From Phycomyces nitens (taxonomy: Eukaryota > Mucoromycota > Mucoromycetes > Mucorales > Phycomycetaceae), in the NCBI GenBank assembly GCA_022702545.1, contig JAHRBC010000001.1, positions 5,704,001-5,768,000 on the forward strand: 64,000 nt of DNA, given 5' to 3'. A program made the position numbers and the translations under genes. Numbering within the stretch: the first letter of the stretch is position 1; every line of letters starts with the position of its first letter. Below, piece by piece: positions 10,310 to 22,233 of the stretch. Below the pieces are notes generated by a model, which worked only from the letters and a program-made list of their open reading frames with translations, did not search any database and was not told the origin of the DNA.

Positions 10310-11825
10310 TCAGGCTGGTCGTCGTTGGGCTTTGGTCTCATATTGCTCAACCATGTCAGGATATGCTGTTGAAAGTATGCCAGATTCTACCCATTGGCGA
10401 CATGCAGGAGACACGTCGTCTTCATTCTCATGCTGATAAAACGCATTTGATCCAATGTTGTTCTGGAGATAGAAATCCTCTACAGCTTCTAGCTTGGTCC
10501 TCACAGGGGCAAGGAATCGATCGAGAACATTGTCATGCCATTGGACGCGATAAAACTTACGGTCCATGACGACCTTGTGCTGCCAGATGCGCGCAATAAT
10601 TGCCTGACCATCATCGTCAAAAGTGCGATAGTCTTTGGTAGGCCGATAAAACCCATCGACCGTTGTCTGGTGTGGAAATGCGGTTTCATTGAAGGACCGT
10701 CTTGGGGATGTGGTTTTCCATGCCCTTAGACGCACTTCATGAAGAATATAGGCTGGATACAACTTTGTCTTGAATCGATTCAAGACGGTTCTTTTAGACC
10801 AATCAAAATGCTCTCGACAATAGGGACCGAGCGATCCAAAGTCTGGAATTGATGCATGATCTCTGTCAAGGAACTCTCGTAGCTGGCGTGCCTGGACAAC
10901 ATACTTCTTGTTCTCAATGTGGGTCGTAGGGTGGATGAACTCCTTTAGGATCCAAAAGTGGTCTGGCGATGGATTAAGATCAATGTTCTTGTATGTACGT
11001 TTCAAATGACCCGACTTGTTTGTTCTTATTTCGCATTCGAGTGCATCAAACAGAGCTTTTACGCGAGGATCATCAAAGGAGATGGTCTTGTCATTCTGCA
11101 TTGCCTCCATAAGACAAGTATGGTGCTTGGCCCGTGCAAGACCCTCGGCTAGCTTGATACCAATTCCCTTTATGCCTGCTTGGTAGTCAGATCCCCTCAA
11201 AATAGCAATCAGAATAAGGTCAGAGCGATCAAGGTCAAACCAGCAAGTATCATAGCACCCGCATAGTGAACCATCATTGGTAGGCCATTGACGAAGAATA
11301 CGTCGGGCACCAAACAGAAACACGTCCACATCGCCTGTCATGACCATATCAACATAGTCTAGTCGCTGGAGTACTGCGCATTCAGCTTCTGCTTCTCCAT
11401 ATGCCACCCATTCTGCAAACCCAAACAGTTTGATGAGACCTTTGATCTTCCTTATTATAGCCGTATCTGGGGCCTTTGTGTTGACGAATTGGTTTCGTTT
11501 GATGTTTGGCCTGTCTTTTCCATCGAATACAAACACTGGGCGTATTCCTAAATGATAAAGACGGCAGAACCGGTAGAACATGACATTCATGTCATAACTC
11601 CTGCTAAGATATACATGTTTTATTCAATCCAAGCAACAACAACAATTGTAGTTATATTTACTGATCATCAGTGGATGGACGTTTTGCCTGAAAAATCCAC
11701 AATGCGACATCAATTGCCATGCGCAGACCACGGTGATGGAGTCTGCCATGACGATCTGCCAAGCCCTCGAGACTGAATTGCTTCTCGGATGGAGAAAGTA
11801 GCTCCCATAGATTAGGAACTCCCAT
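10310..11825 (-). CDS. YEN1: GEN1/Yen1-like structure-specific nuclease (XPG/Rad2 family)
   Basis: Exons 11825-11662 and 11600-10310 (minus strand) give 484 aa. The start MGVPNLWELLSP is typical of the GEN1 clade of XPG/FEN1 nucleases, which cut Holliday junctions and flaps. The N region has MAIDVALWIFQ and VFVFDGKDRPNIKR; the I region has YGEAEAECAVLQ followed by VDMVMTGDVDVFLFGA, supplying the acidic metal ligands; a helix-hairpin-helix-like element is ILRGSDYQAGIKGIGIKLA. The C-terminal part (about 270-484) is divergent, with a possible chromodomain-like stretch HKVVMDRKFYRVQWHD. The intron acceptor is a CAGGAG tandem (TTAG|CAG|GAG), so two isoforms differing by one residue are possible. 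It is shorter than yeast Yen1 or human GEN1. Confidence 0.87.
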
Positions 11826-12285
11826 CCCAGAATGAATAATCAAAAGCAACGATATCTTTCTGAGAGTGGGGTTTAAATCTACTGCTATATACTTTCTTTT
11901 TTTCTCCTTTCATTTATTTATTTCCATATGGCTATTTGGTGTAGATGGACATTAATTATAGACACACTTCTTTAGTGGTAAAGAAGTGTGGCTTGAAAAG
12001 TGCTATCTAGACTAGTGCTTGTATTCATTTGGCTGAATTGTTGGAGTAGCAGGCCTATCTGAGTTTTAAAAAGAAACCTCCTTTGTGGTTCCTTGGACTT
12101 CTGGACGATCAAATAGAAAGTTTCTTTGGTTTACTTCTCCAATCGGATCATTTCTGGAGCGGGCATTTATCCATATCCGTTCAAACCTCTTTGAAAGAGA
12201 GAAAAAAATCCCCTTTCTCCACGCGAGATTTGCCCTGTAGATAAAGCCGCCTGGTTTCATATCCAAACCCTCTTATTCTTCAACC
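11826..12285. promoter_or_regulatory. Divergent promoter region between nuclease and xylulokinase
   Basis: 460 bp between two start codons on opposite strands. AT-rich, with a short inverted repeat around 11963-11990 (CACTTCTTTA ... AAGAAGTGTG). No gene is supported. Confidence 0.45.
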
Positions 12286-14089
12286 ATGTCTACCGAACCA
12301 GCCTACTATCTTGGCCTTGATCTGTCTACCCAGCAGCTAAAGTGCACTCTTATTGACCAAGACCATTCGATTGTTCTCGAAGAAGCTGTCAACTTTGACA
12401 AGGACCTCTCTGAATTTGGCATTCACCATGGAGCAATTCAACATGGCAATGTAGTCACATCCCCAACCCTCATGTGGGTCAAGGCCCTCGACATTCTACT
12501 CGGCAAGCTAAGCAAGAGTCCCTATATTTCAAAGATCAAGGCTATTTCGGGTGCTGGCCAGGTAAATCCATCAATATTCACAAATACACCATTCTAATGT
12601 CTTTTTTGGGGGATACGTGTTCCCAACCTCTCTATATTGCAGCAACACGGAAGCGTCTATTGGTCTCAAAAAGGCATTGACCAATTGGCCAATCTGGATT
12701 CTACCCTCACCTTGGCCGACCAATTGAAAAATGGGTTTTCGATTGAACAATCTCCAATCTGGCAAGATGCCAGCACAACACGCGAATGCCGTGCTCTTGA
12801 GGATTTTGTTGGTGGGCCAGAAGCCTTGACAAAGCGCACAGGCTCAAAGGCCTATGAACGGTTTACTGGAAACCAGATTGCAAAGGTAATAGGACGCGTG
12901 TGTTCCTGAGTACCTATTGACCAATCTGGTGCACTGAATAGATCTATGCAGAGAATAGGGAAAAGTATGACAAGACAGCCAACATTAGCCTAGTGAGCTC
13001 TTTTCTGGCCAGTCTGTTGGCAGGAAAGCTCGCCCCAGTTGATTCAGCAGAAGGGTCAGGAACCAATCTGATGGACATTACGACCCATCGATGGGATAAC
13101 CAGCTCTTGAAAAAGTGTGGTGGGGATCAATTGGCAAACAAACTTGGCCTGGAGCCTGTTGAAGGAGGCGATGTGGTTGGCAAGATTGATGGTTATTATC
13201 AAAAGCGCTATGGATTCTCGTCAGGTAAGCAAAATCCAAGCTCTTTCAGGAATACGGTTATCTAAATACATACTTGTTAGACTGCAAGATCCTTCCTTTT
13301 ACTGGCGACAACTCTGCCACCCTAGTGTCCATGAATCTCAACCAAGGAGACTGTGTAATCTCCCTTGGCACTTCTGATACTGTGCTGGTTTACTTGAAGC
13401 AAGGAGAGGCTGAGCCCACTACCGAGTCCCATCTAATGGCCCATCCCATTGATACCACTGGGTTCATGGGAATGCTGTGCTACAAGAACGGTTCCCTTAC
13501 ACGCCAGCATATAAGAGATATCTATGCCAACCATGACTGGGACAAATTCAACAAGTGTATCCAAAACAAGGCTCGAGACACCAGCACATTTGGATTCTAC
13601 TATTGGATGCAGGAAATCATCCCATTTGCAAAGGGAATATACCGCTTTGAGAATGGCAAACAAGTACAAGAGTTCTCGGACCCTTCTCTCAACGTGCGCG
13701 CCATTCTAGAGTCCCAGTTCTTGTCGATGCGTATCCGTCTTGGGCGCATGACTCATGGTGGCAAGATGAAGCGTCTGCTGGCCACTGGTGGAGCTGCAGC
13801 AAACCCTCACATCCTCCAGGTCCTATCGGATGTGTTTGGGGTTCCTGTCTACAAGCAAAAGGGAATGAATAGTGCTAGTCTGGGAGGAGCACTTCTTGCA
13901 AAGTATGGTGACCTACAAAGCTCCTTTGAGGATATTATGAAGGGCCACACCACCGAACCAGAGCTGGTGTGCAGTCCAGACCCCAAAGAAACAGCTTATT
14001 ATGATACAAAATTAGAAGAATATGTTCGTCTAGAGTCCATTGTCCTGGCTGAAGAAAACCCAAATAAATTGTACAAAGTACAAAATTAA
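12286..14089 (+). CDS. XKS1: D-xylulokinase (FGGY family)
   Basis: Exons 12286-12561, 12643-12885, 12942-13224 and 13281-14089 give 536 aa, in the fungal xylulokinase range. It phosphorylates D-xylulose with ATP to xylulose 5-phosphate in the cytosol, feeding pentoses into the pentose phosphate pathway. Seen: N-terminal FGGY domain with YLGLDLSTQQLKCTLID, SGAGQ joining across intron 1 to QHGSVYW (the substrate motif SGxxQQHG), PIWQDAST, SEGSGTNLMDI-like AEGSGTNLMDITTHRW, ISLGTSDTV (ATP site), and LLATGGAAANPHILQVLSDVFG followed by NSASLGGALLA in the C-terminal domain. All junctions are GT-AG. It ends 81 bp from the converging MED31 gene. Confidence 0.95.
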
Positions 14090-14170
14090 CACTTTTAATC
14101 AAAAATCACAAATCAAAAAAAAATATTCTTTTTGGTGTATAAATTTATATTTTGTCAATAATTATCATCA

Positions 14171-14737
14171 TTAAAACCCATTTTTATATTGCTGTGAGTT
14201 CGAGGCAACAGGTGGGGCAGCTGCTGGGGTTGTGTTGGGTTGAGTAGCCGAGACATCTGTCTTTTCTGGAGGATTGCGCAGAAACATCCAGTGATAGTAT
14301 TGCATTCTGTGCAATTCTTGAGTATTTTCTGATGTGCTGATATATTCTCTAAACTGTTCGTGCTGCAGCATATCTAAAAAGTGGAGTGCGTGTGGATAGC
14401 TAAAGACATATTCAACAAGAGAATCATTAAAAGCTCCAAAATATATAGATATATATACAAAAACATCTTTAGATCCTCTTCTTACACAACAAATTTGGCA
14501 TATTCTGGTTGTTTCCAGTACTGGAGATAATCCAAGTAGCGAAGAAACGCGGGATCTTTGAAGTATTGTTGTTGTGCCAGGTCTATAATTGAATCGTATA
14601 GTAATGTTCAGCTTTAATGGTATTGAGATTAAATAGAATCACTTACGATTAAGGTACCATGGATTCGAAAGACATTGCAAAAACTCAAGTTCTACTTGGA
14701 ATCGCTGCTTTTCTTCATCGCCATCCAGTTGTGCCAT
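14171..14737 (-). CDS. MED31: Mediator complex subunit 31
   Basis: Exons 14737-14647, 14582-14486 and 14399-14171 (minus strand) give 138 aa. MED31 (Soh1) is a small, strongly conserved Mediator subunit linking activators to RNA polymerase II in the nucleus. Nearly the whole conserved domain is visible: RFQVELEFLQCLSNPWYLN, LAQQQYFKDPAFLRYLDYLQ, YWKQPEYAKFVVYPH, ALHFLDMLQHEQFRE, and YHWMFLRNPPEK. The last ~45 residues are an Ala/Pro/Gln-rich tail. Three exons for a protein this short shows how intron-dense the locus is. The upstream ATG at about 14756 is out of frame. Confidence 0.95.
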
Positions 14738-15016
14738 GGCCAACGTTTCCGCACATGCAGCAGCGGAGAGCAGATCTAGTCAATCCTAGTGGCTTGTCAT
14801 ACTTGGTTAGCAGCAGCATTAAGATTTACCTCAGAAAATTCAAATGGTTCTTGTACAATCTAACCTCGTTATTTTCATATTTTATTTATTACTACAATAC
14901 TTGGCAAGTTTGTCTTTATTTCTTTAATACAAATCCTCAAAAGCCATGGTCGAGTATCGATATCTTGATTATTATTATTTTTTAAACCAATTTATATGAT
15001 AAAAAAAAGGGTATTG

Positions 15017-16417
15017 CTATATATCACTGCCACACAAATGTTTCAAGATGGGCCATTGGTGAATGACCTCGTAAACATAGGGTCTTAGAATATTAAAGGG
15101 AAGTGTGTAGCGGATGCCATAATAATGAAAGCTTTCGAATACTGGCCAGAGGAGGATACGGGATAAGATCAGGGTGATGATTCTTCTTGACCATAATGTC
15201 AGAGACGAGTTTTTCCAGGACTCGGGAAAGCTTTTTGATGCTATATGGGTTATTAACAGCTCCAATGGCATTATAATTCCATAAAGTGTAAATTGAGTCT
15301 GATGTGTCCAAAGGAAACGCTCCTTGTAAACAGGCCACCCAATATTCCATAGAAATATGTATTCATGCATGATTCCCGAGATGAAAAAGGTGCTGAATAG
15401 ACTAGCAACACGAGCGAGGGGATCAGGATTCTCTGTAAACCTAGAAAGAAACCTCTTGGAGTAATCATAGACAGGCTTGTGAACAAAGGCCACCATTGGA
15501 GCACGTACAAGTCTGTGCCAGCGAGGAGCCCAGAATTCATTCAACGATTTTGATAGAATTGGACGTCTAGTCATTGAACGCCATTGTTCTATATATTCAA
15601 ATAACTTTGGTTTAGTTTATGAATCGATCGTTTACTTTAACATACTTGAAGAATAAGTTCCACCTTCATAGTAAACAACGTATATAAACTGTGCAATATA
15701 GCCAAATGAGTTCAAAAGAGTGGTGAATGTAACTACTGTCAAGCAGAAGAATAACAAGGAGGGCAGGGTGAGCTTGCTGTAAATCTCATTGATATCTTTC
15801 ATGGTATATGTAACCAAAAATGATGTGCATATATCACAAATAATAACATTTCCTATCCATGGTAGTATAATGTGGTAGTATTTCTAAATTACGGAAATAA
15901 GCAAATGTTATCTATTGGCACTCGACCCATTGGTTTCTTACCTTGTCTTTAAAATACTCCTCTGGCTGTTTCTCCTTGGAAACCGTGTTCTTTACGGTTT
16001 GTTTAGGAAATTCTCGAAGGATTTTCCAGAATTCTTCACTTAGAAACCCACTTGGAACGTAAGCCTCACGACCATACAAGAATGGTCCAGTCCAGATAAT
16101 CTCTGTAAATCGCATGAGGCTACCAAAACATGCCAATAATGTCCCACAAGAAATGTCTAATTCAAGCCAGTTTAGCTAATGAAGGGTGTATAGCCAAACC
16201 TACATTTCATATCAATCTTTATAAATGCTGGGAAGAATGCATTTGCAACAAGCAATGGAATCGAAAGGGCTCTCTTGGAATTTGTCGAAAGATTCTTGAC
16301 AGGGATCGTGACAAGATAGTTCAAGAGGTATATTATGGTGCAAAGTATCCCAATGTAAGCTGATACAGGTACGGAAATTCTCTCTTGACCACCTTCAAGC
16401 ATATGGAGGATATTCAT
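15017..16417 (-). CDS. Wax-synthase-like MBOAT acyltransferase
   Basis: Exons 16417-16204, 16156-15942, 15883-15646 and 15588-15017 (minus strand) give 412 aa with several hydrophobic membrane spans. The MBOAT wax-synthase signature is clear: SKSLNEFWAPRWH about two thirds along, then ARVASLFSTFFISGIMHEY with the presumed catalytic His. Family members sit in the ER membrane and join acyl-CoA to an alcohol acceptor; related fungal enzymes act in secondary metabolism, so the substrate is open. MNILHML is the first ATG: it lies 53 nt after a TATATAAG box, and the longer open frame upstream begins only with TTG. Exon phases (1, 0, 1) all close. It is in tandem with MED31, 280 bp apart. Confidence 0.88.
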
Positions 16418-16469
16418 GGTAAAGCACTTTGAATAAAAGATGCAGAAATCAGACCTTGACAAAAGGACG

Positions 16470-16477
16470 CTTATATA
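16470..16477 (-). promoter_or_regulatory. TATA box of the wax-synthase-like gene
   Basis: TATATAAG on the minus strand, 53 nt before the chosen ATG at 16417. It supports that start over any reading further upstream. Confidence 0.55.
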
Positions 16478-17527
16478 GATGGTTTAAATGATTGGAATAA
16501 GAATAAAGTTTTTGGCTATTATTTAGTTTTTAAATGCACTTGGTTTCCTTGAATATACAATTAACCGTATTGTTCTATCAACATGACTTTTGTATATGTA
16601 GCCAAAAGACTCTTTGGCGACTGTTTACATTACTATACAGCCAATTTATTTACTTCATTTATTGATATGTAGTTTGTAACTTTAAAATTTGCAAGAGTTT
16701 TAAGCTTTATAAAATTGGTTTGCTTGATGGAGCATACTAGAATACCATGAGAATCTACATTTTCTCTTGATAGTAGCTTGACATTGCTATCCAGTTTTGT
16801 CGAGTCTGCATATATTATTAATAAAACGACAATCTACACCACAGCTGCTCTAGTATTCAAATCTGTGTGTTTTTTCTTTCTTTTGAATGTCTGATTCTGT
16901 AACATATATACAGCTCGCAATAACACTTGCTATCCAAAAAAAGGCTCTATTGGTAATTTAGCATCTGTATAGCTCCTTATGTTACCCTTATTTCGGTCTT
17001 GATATCCAAGTGATTTTAATGATTACCAAAATATCTATGGAATCTATTGTACTAAGAGAAGCTTTATAACAACGAAAATCTAAATGATTTAGACAGGCCT
17101 GTTAGATATATCTGGTCCTGTTGATGGAAAAAGGTGGAATTGAGTTATATAGACAAAATTCACAAGTAATTTCCAAGTGGTTATTGAAATTTTTAGTCTT
17201 GATAAATGTATCTCGATAATTGCAGTTATGAGATCAATGATCTACAGCAGTCTATTGAAAAATCATACATACTTTCTAATTGCCTCGGCAGCTTCCATAG
17301 ACATCCCCACCATAAAACAGTGCCAAAGACCATTAGTATAGGACTGATAGATCATTTGAAGCCAGTGTCAAGTAGGGTTGACAGTAATTGAATTCATCGC
17401 TTTGACTCGTGTGACTTGCTTGTTCAGATTCATTTTTTTATTGAAAAAAGGGGGTAGGAAAATGGCAAGAGTGAACAGCTGGATCCCTTTTTTTTTAAAT
17501 AAAAAAAAAGAAAAAGAATACACTTTT
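16478..17527. other. Intergenic region between wax-synthase-like and SRRM1-like genes
   Basis: About 1 kb of AT-rich sequence between divergent genes. Short frames (for example at 17206-17391) show no recognisable motif or splice context, and I see nothing else. Confidence 0.45.
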
Positions 17528-19015
17528 ATGGGTGACGCCGGATTCTTCAAGGTATAATGCCACAAGCCAAATTGTTAAAAAAGTCTTACGCATATCAAAG
17601 GGCACAAGTAGTGACCAAGACAGTCGTTTCAGCAACAAGGAAAAGAAGTTGCTGAAATCGATGAGCTTTCCTCCAGAGTTCGATGTCAAGGTAAAGCATC
17701 TTGACCTGTAGGCGGCATTTTTATGTGTCGATGGACATGTTGCATGTCTGCATTTCATCTGTCGTCCACTACAGAAAATATACATGTATATATATTTTTT
17801 GATCTTGATCATCTTACCAATGAATATTAGGTGGAGATGAAAAAGGTCAATCTAGACGTCATCAAACCATGGATCAGTAATCGCATCACTCAATTGCTTG
17901 GATTTGAAGACGAAGTAGTGATTGATTTTGCTATTGGTCTGCTCGAGGAAGAGGTACGCAAGCTCTTTATGATTCGGGACTTATTTTTATGATTCTAGAA
18001 TCCTGATCCCAAGACGATGCAAATCAATCTCACCGGATTTCTCGAAAAAAGCACACAGCCATTCATACTAGAGCTCTGGAAGCTACTCATCAGCGCACAG
18101 ACATCTCTTGGTGGTATTCCAAAAATGTTTTTGGAGCAGAAAAAGGAAGAACTTCGTCAGAAAAAGGTGGGTAGAGATGGAACCTTTGTGTGTGTGTGTG
18201 TGTGTCTGGATTGCTGCTTATTCTATCATTCAGGACCACGAAGCACAGCTGAAAATACGCCAGACGGCTGTCATGGATGCTATTCGTAGACGAAAAGAGT
18301 CGGATATGGAAGACATTCGTGGAAATGAACAAAAGGAACCAGAGAGACGGTCGCGTTTTGTAAGAATCTGTCGCGTGTTTATGCGTATTATTATTATTAT
18401 TTTAAAAAAAGGGTCTGGATTGACCTTTAAAGCAATAGACTGACAGACCAGAGAGATCAGACAGACCAGAGAGATCAGAAAGACCAGAGAGATCTAGACG
18501 TTTGAGTCCAAGCAGGAGCCGATCTCCGCCAAGGAGGTATAGATCACGCTCACGCGACGATGGCCGTAGACGGGATCGTTATAGAGATCAGGCAAGAGAT
18601 GGACGTGATCGTCGTGATGATGATAGACAATTCAGAAGTTATCGCAGAGAACGCGATGACAATCGACGAGATGAAAGATCAGTATCAAGAGGTAGAAGGA
18701 GGGAAAGCAGAAGCCCAAGTTTGAGACGGATGAGAAAGAGGAGTCGGGATGAGGCTAGAGAGCCCAGACATGCTTCAAAAGAAAGAGATCAGACAGAAGA
18801 AAGAAGTGCTCGTGAGGAAGTAGGAGAGCCTTTGGTTGGACGCGTAAAGTCTAGATGGGATGAAGATGACAAGACAAAGAATGATGCGGAAAAGGTAACT
18901 ACGATTTATTTGTACTGGAGAAAATGAAAGCCAATATATGTATATGCTATAGGAAACTGCTCGACTTCGCGACAAGGTAGCCGAATCGATAAAACGACGA
19001 CGTGATGCCCATTAG
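17528..19015 (+). CDS. SRRM1: SRRM1/SRm160-like PWI and RS-domain splicing coactivator
   Basis: Exons 17528-17551, 17601-17690, 17831-17953, 17999-18166, 18234-18359, 18439-18894 and 18953-19015 give 349 aa; every intron is phase 0 and GT-AG. The start MGDAGFFKGTSSDQDSRFSN and the PWI domain (about residues 40-135: VNLDVIKPWISNRITQLLGF, NPDPKTMQINLTGFLEK, GGIPKMFLEQKKEEL) match SRRM1 closely. SRRM1 links exon-bound factors to the spliceosome in the nucleus, and PWI domains bind nucleic acid. Residues about 178-330 form an Arg/Ser/Asp-rich RS-like domain that opens with three RPERS-type repeats. It is much shorter than animal SRRM1. Intron 4 has a (GT)n run. Acceptor 18438 was chosen, though a second AG lies 7 nt on. 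Confidence 0.93.
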
Positions 19016-19139
19016 GCATCTTTATATTTAATCGTTAAAGAGGTGAAAAATACAAAAATAAGAATAAATCAAACTTAAAAGGCGGTCTTTGTCAGGACAA
19101 GTGGTGATCTCAAAGATGATATGGTACATGGGAGCTGGT

Positions 19140-20558
19140 TCAATCTTCGTCAATCTTCCAAGACTCTGCTGAATAGCTCTTCCTGAGCTCTAGATTGTCA
19201 GTCTGCTCTTGCTTTTTTGCACCCCGTTGAATATAAGGCTTTAGGTCTTTATCAAAGTTGTACATGCATATGGCACCAAGTGTGGCAGTTGTCTATAGTA
19301 ACGTCTTTTGATTAGATTGGTCAATCTTGACTTGTTAACTTACCATTGCAAGTATGATACCAAGAATCACTATAAACCATGGTTTAGTTTCCAAATAACT
19401 GTTTATTTTGTCACTTACCAAAACATATCCATGTATACCAAAAGTTATGAGTTTTTAATGTTTGTCGAAGTACAAGTCCAAACTGAACGACTACAATGCA
19501 CTGAAAGATAATAAACACCGTCATACGTTTGCTGCTCTCTGCAGATCCCTAAAGGAAACATTCAGGTTTATTCAATGTAGCGAGATCTGTACATCTTTAT
19601 GACTTACTGCCATACGAGCAAAATAGAGCATGGGCAGAATCAAGGCCGTTGCTCCCAATTGAAACCAAATCTCCCAAACCGGATCGTATTCTTTTGTAGC
19701 AAATTGGACAAGATAAAAGCAAGAAACCAGGAATTCGATAAATATATCAAACTTGAGAGCCAATACAAACAATTGAAAGATCCTGTACATTTCTAATCAA
19801 AAAGACATTAGCAAACAATACGAATTATTTGTCTCTTTTAAACTTGCTTTGGATCTCGATATTTGCTCCAATCTTTTTGTAAATGACCCAGCCAAACTCT
19901 CTTACGACTTCGTATGAGAGGTATGCAAACCCAATTGCAAATAAAGTGAGGAGGATAGTGAGAGTTATCTCGAGATAAAAGGCAATCTCGAGTGGCTTTG
20001 TTGAGAACACTATTCCCTGGACTTCGTTCAGGTGCCGTAGGGTAGACAGCCATCTTTTACCATCAATCACCTCTAGGGCACCCAAAAGAGCACACACGAC
20101 ATTCATGGCGGCAAGAGCAATAACTTCTGCTGCATTTTGATTGACTGTCTATTGGGAGCCGTTTACTTTTTGTTCTAGCAGGATCAATTGTATACTTACT
20201 GCGTCAAATGACATGCCTACAAACCAAAACTGAAATCCAACAAATGCAATGTTCTCCCATTTAATTCTATTGAGCCTATCTGTGGCCTCGTCTACTTCCA
20301 AGGCCTCGACTCGATTTGCTGCAAACGCAGCTGCTAGACTCGGGCTTCGTTTGGTGTCAGAGGACGGCAGTAAGGAGGCCTGGGATGTATTCTGATATGC
20401 AATAACTGATTGTAATACAATGATGATCAGACCTTGAAGGCAGGCAAGAAAAAGGTAGGTTTTGGTCCATTTTGATTGGCCAATACGTCGTTTCTATTCA
20501 ATAGGTTAAAGACATGAAGAGCTTGTTTGCTACCTACAAATTTCTCAGATGTCAGCAT
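19140..20558 (-). CDS. Multi-pass membrane protein of unknown function
   Basis: Exons 20558-20538, 20493-20200, 20148-19848, 19792-19608, 19548-19419, 19369-19344 (26 nt) and 19292-19140 (minus strand) give 369 aa. Hydrophobic spans include YLFLACLQGLIIIVLQSVIA, the NVVCALLGALEV region, ITLTILLTLFAIGFAYL, FQLFVLALKF, WFQLGATALILPMLYFARMA, MTVFIIFQCIVVVQFGLVL and VILGIILAMTTATLGAIC, so six to seven helices are likely. The tail is polar (QEQTDNLELRKSYSAES). I do not recognise the family. Intron 3 must start with GC (A|GCAAGT) to keep the frame into MYRIFQLF. The first ATG lies about 80 nt after a TATATATAAA box near 20635-20644. Its stop is 124 bp from the converging SRRM1-like gene. Confidence 0.75.
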
Positions 20559-22233
20559 TAAAAAAATGAAGAGATAGGGATAGAAGAAAGAGTGTATCTA
20601 GATTAGCTTCTCCTTTTTCCTCCTCCTGTTGTTGTTTATATATATATTTTCATTGGAACTTTTTTGGCCCCCTTAAACCTCGTGATATTTCTTCCTTATT
20701 GACTCATAAGGACCGTGAATCTGCACAGTATACTATTGACCAAACAAATAAAGATAAAAACTTGGCTCTTGACAGCAAACAAGATCATTAGAATACCAAT
20801 CTATAAATACGCAAGTGTATATAAAATGTCAGTTGGAAAATAAAACTGTGCTGATTTTTTATTATTTTAATAACCAATGCTATCCTAGGATAGACCATCA
20901 GAAACTACCCTAGGAATTTGACCAAGACACGTCTTGTTCTTTATTGTATTGGTCAACAACTGTTCTATTTTCAAAACCCTGATAGATTTCCAATTGTAGA
21001 ATATATCCTTCAAGTTAAAATTTTTATTATTATTGCTATAAATGCTTCCAAAGGGGACAAAGGTGTTTTTGTGGAATATGGTGTGTAAGCAAGGGTGATT
21101 AGATGACACCTTTATTCGAGATCAAGATTGCTCAGAGTATGAGTGCAGTTGTCATTTGGTTGGTTGGTTACAATTCCTTTATGTTTTTTTTTGGAGCAAT
21201 ATGAATAAAAGTTTAGATAGATTTTGAATTATGATAAAGAGCTGGATATTTTACCCACAAGAGTCTCTAAAAGAATCTTGCAGGATATATTTATTATTGA
21301 TGCAAGTCAGATAAAATACAAATAAAATCAATGGTTTATGGTTTATCTGACCATAGTGCCCATGTGTCTTTCGGTTGGGTTTCTTATCAATTTTACGCCT
21401 CTGTGGTGGCAAAAAAGTCTATTTGGACCAACACAAACCAGATCCACTCATCTAGACATTGATATTCTTAGCCTACACACACACATATATATATATGTAT
21501 ATATATATAAATAGAGAGACAAGAAAATCTCTCAAGGCATAGGCATAAAAGTTGATTAGGAAATGATTTACGCCCACAAAGCACGAATTATTTTTGAAAT
21601 AATACCAGTAATATCAGTCACCCAGACTCTACATGCACAGTCTGCAAAAAAAAAAGACAAACAAGACTGCCTTGCTGTACATTGGGTCATGATATTCTAT
21701 ATGAACAATAGCTTGGACCTACCAACCACCTCCAAGCAACAGAACCTTGTCAATTTTTGTGAGGGATTTGTACAGGTGAGATCCACATTCCATTCCAAAC
21801 GATCGACCCTTTGACACAAGCAGTCCCTTGGTATTAAACACCTTGAAGGAGTCCTAATTGTCAATACATGCAGTCTCGCGTTTACAACGAACAAGATGGC
21901 CTTGGGGATAAAAGACCACTGAACAAGCCAGAGTTTCATTTTTTTTAAATTAAATTGTTTCACTATAGATTCTCTAGCCGTCTTGACTTGCCAAGGTGCT
22001 CGAATTATGCCAATTCTAATGAAGCTTACAGGTATAATTAAATAATAATAATAATCTAAATCTAAATCGCACCAACTATATATGTATTAATACAATAATA
22101 TTATTATAGCCAAAATTTATACACTCAAATCCACCTTCGGAATAAATGGTGGGGTCTGTGACTCTGGTACTCATTCCATCGTTTGTACTCGGCTTGTGAA
22201 ATTACAGTTTGTCTTGCTGTAACCAACTTTACC
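20559..22233. other. Intergenic region with possible decayed coding sequence
   Basis: About 1.7 kb between divergent genes. Around 21,565-22,190 the plus strand shows gene-like pieces: an 83-codon frame from 21,563, splice-like sites (CAG|GTGAGA near 21,776; ACAG|GTATAA near 22,030) and stretches such as DSLAVLTCQGARIMPILMKL, but stops and frame changes interrupt them. I could not join them or match them to a family. A TA-rich run lies at 21,480-21,510. Confidence 0.35.

Noticed and set aside
14659..14985. 108-codon plus-strand frame over MED31
   Set aside because: It is antisense to the first exon of MED31, whose protein is unmistakable, and its remainder is AT-rich spacer.
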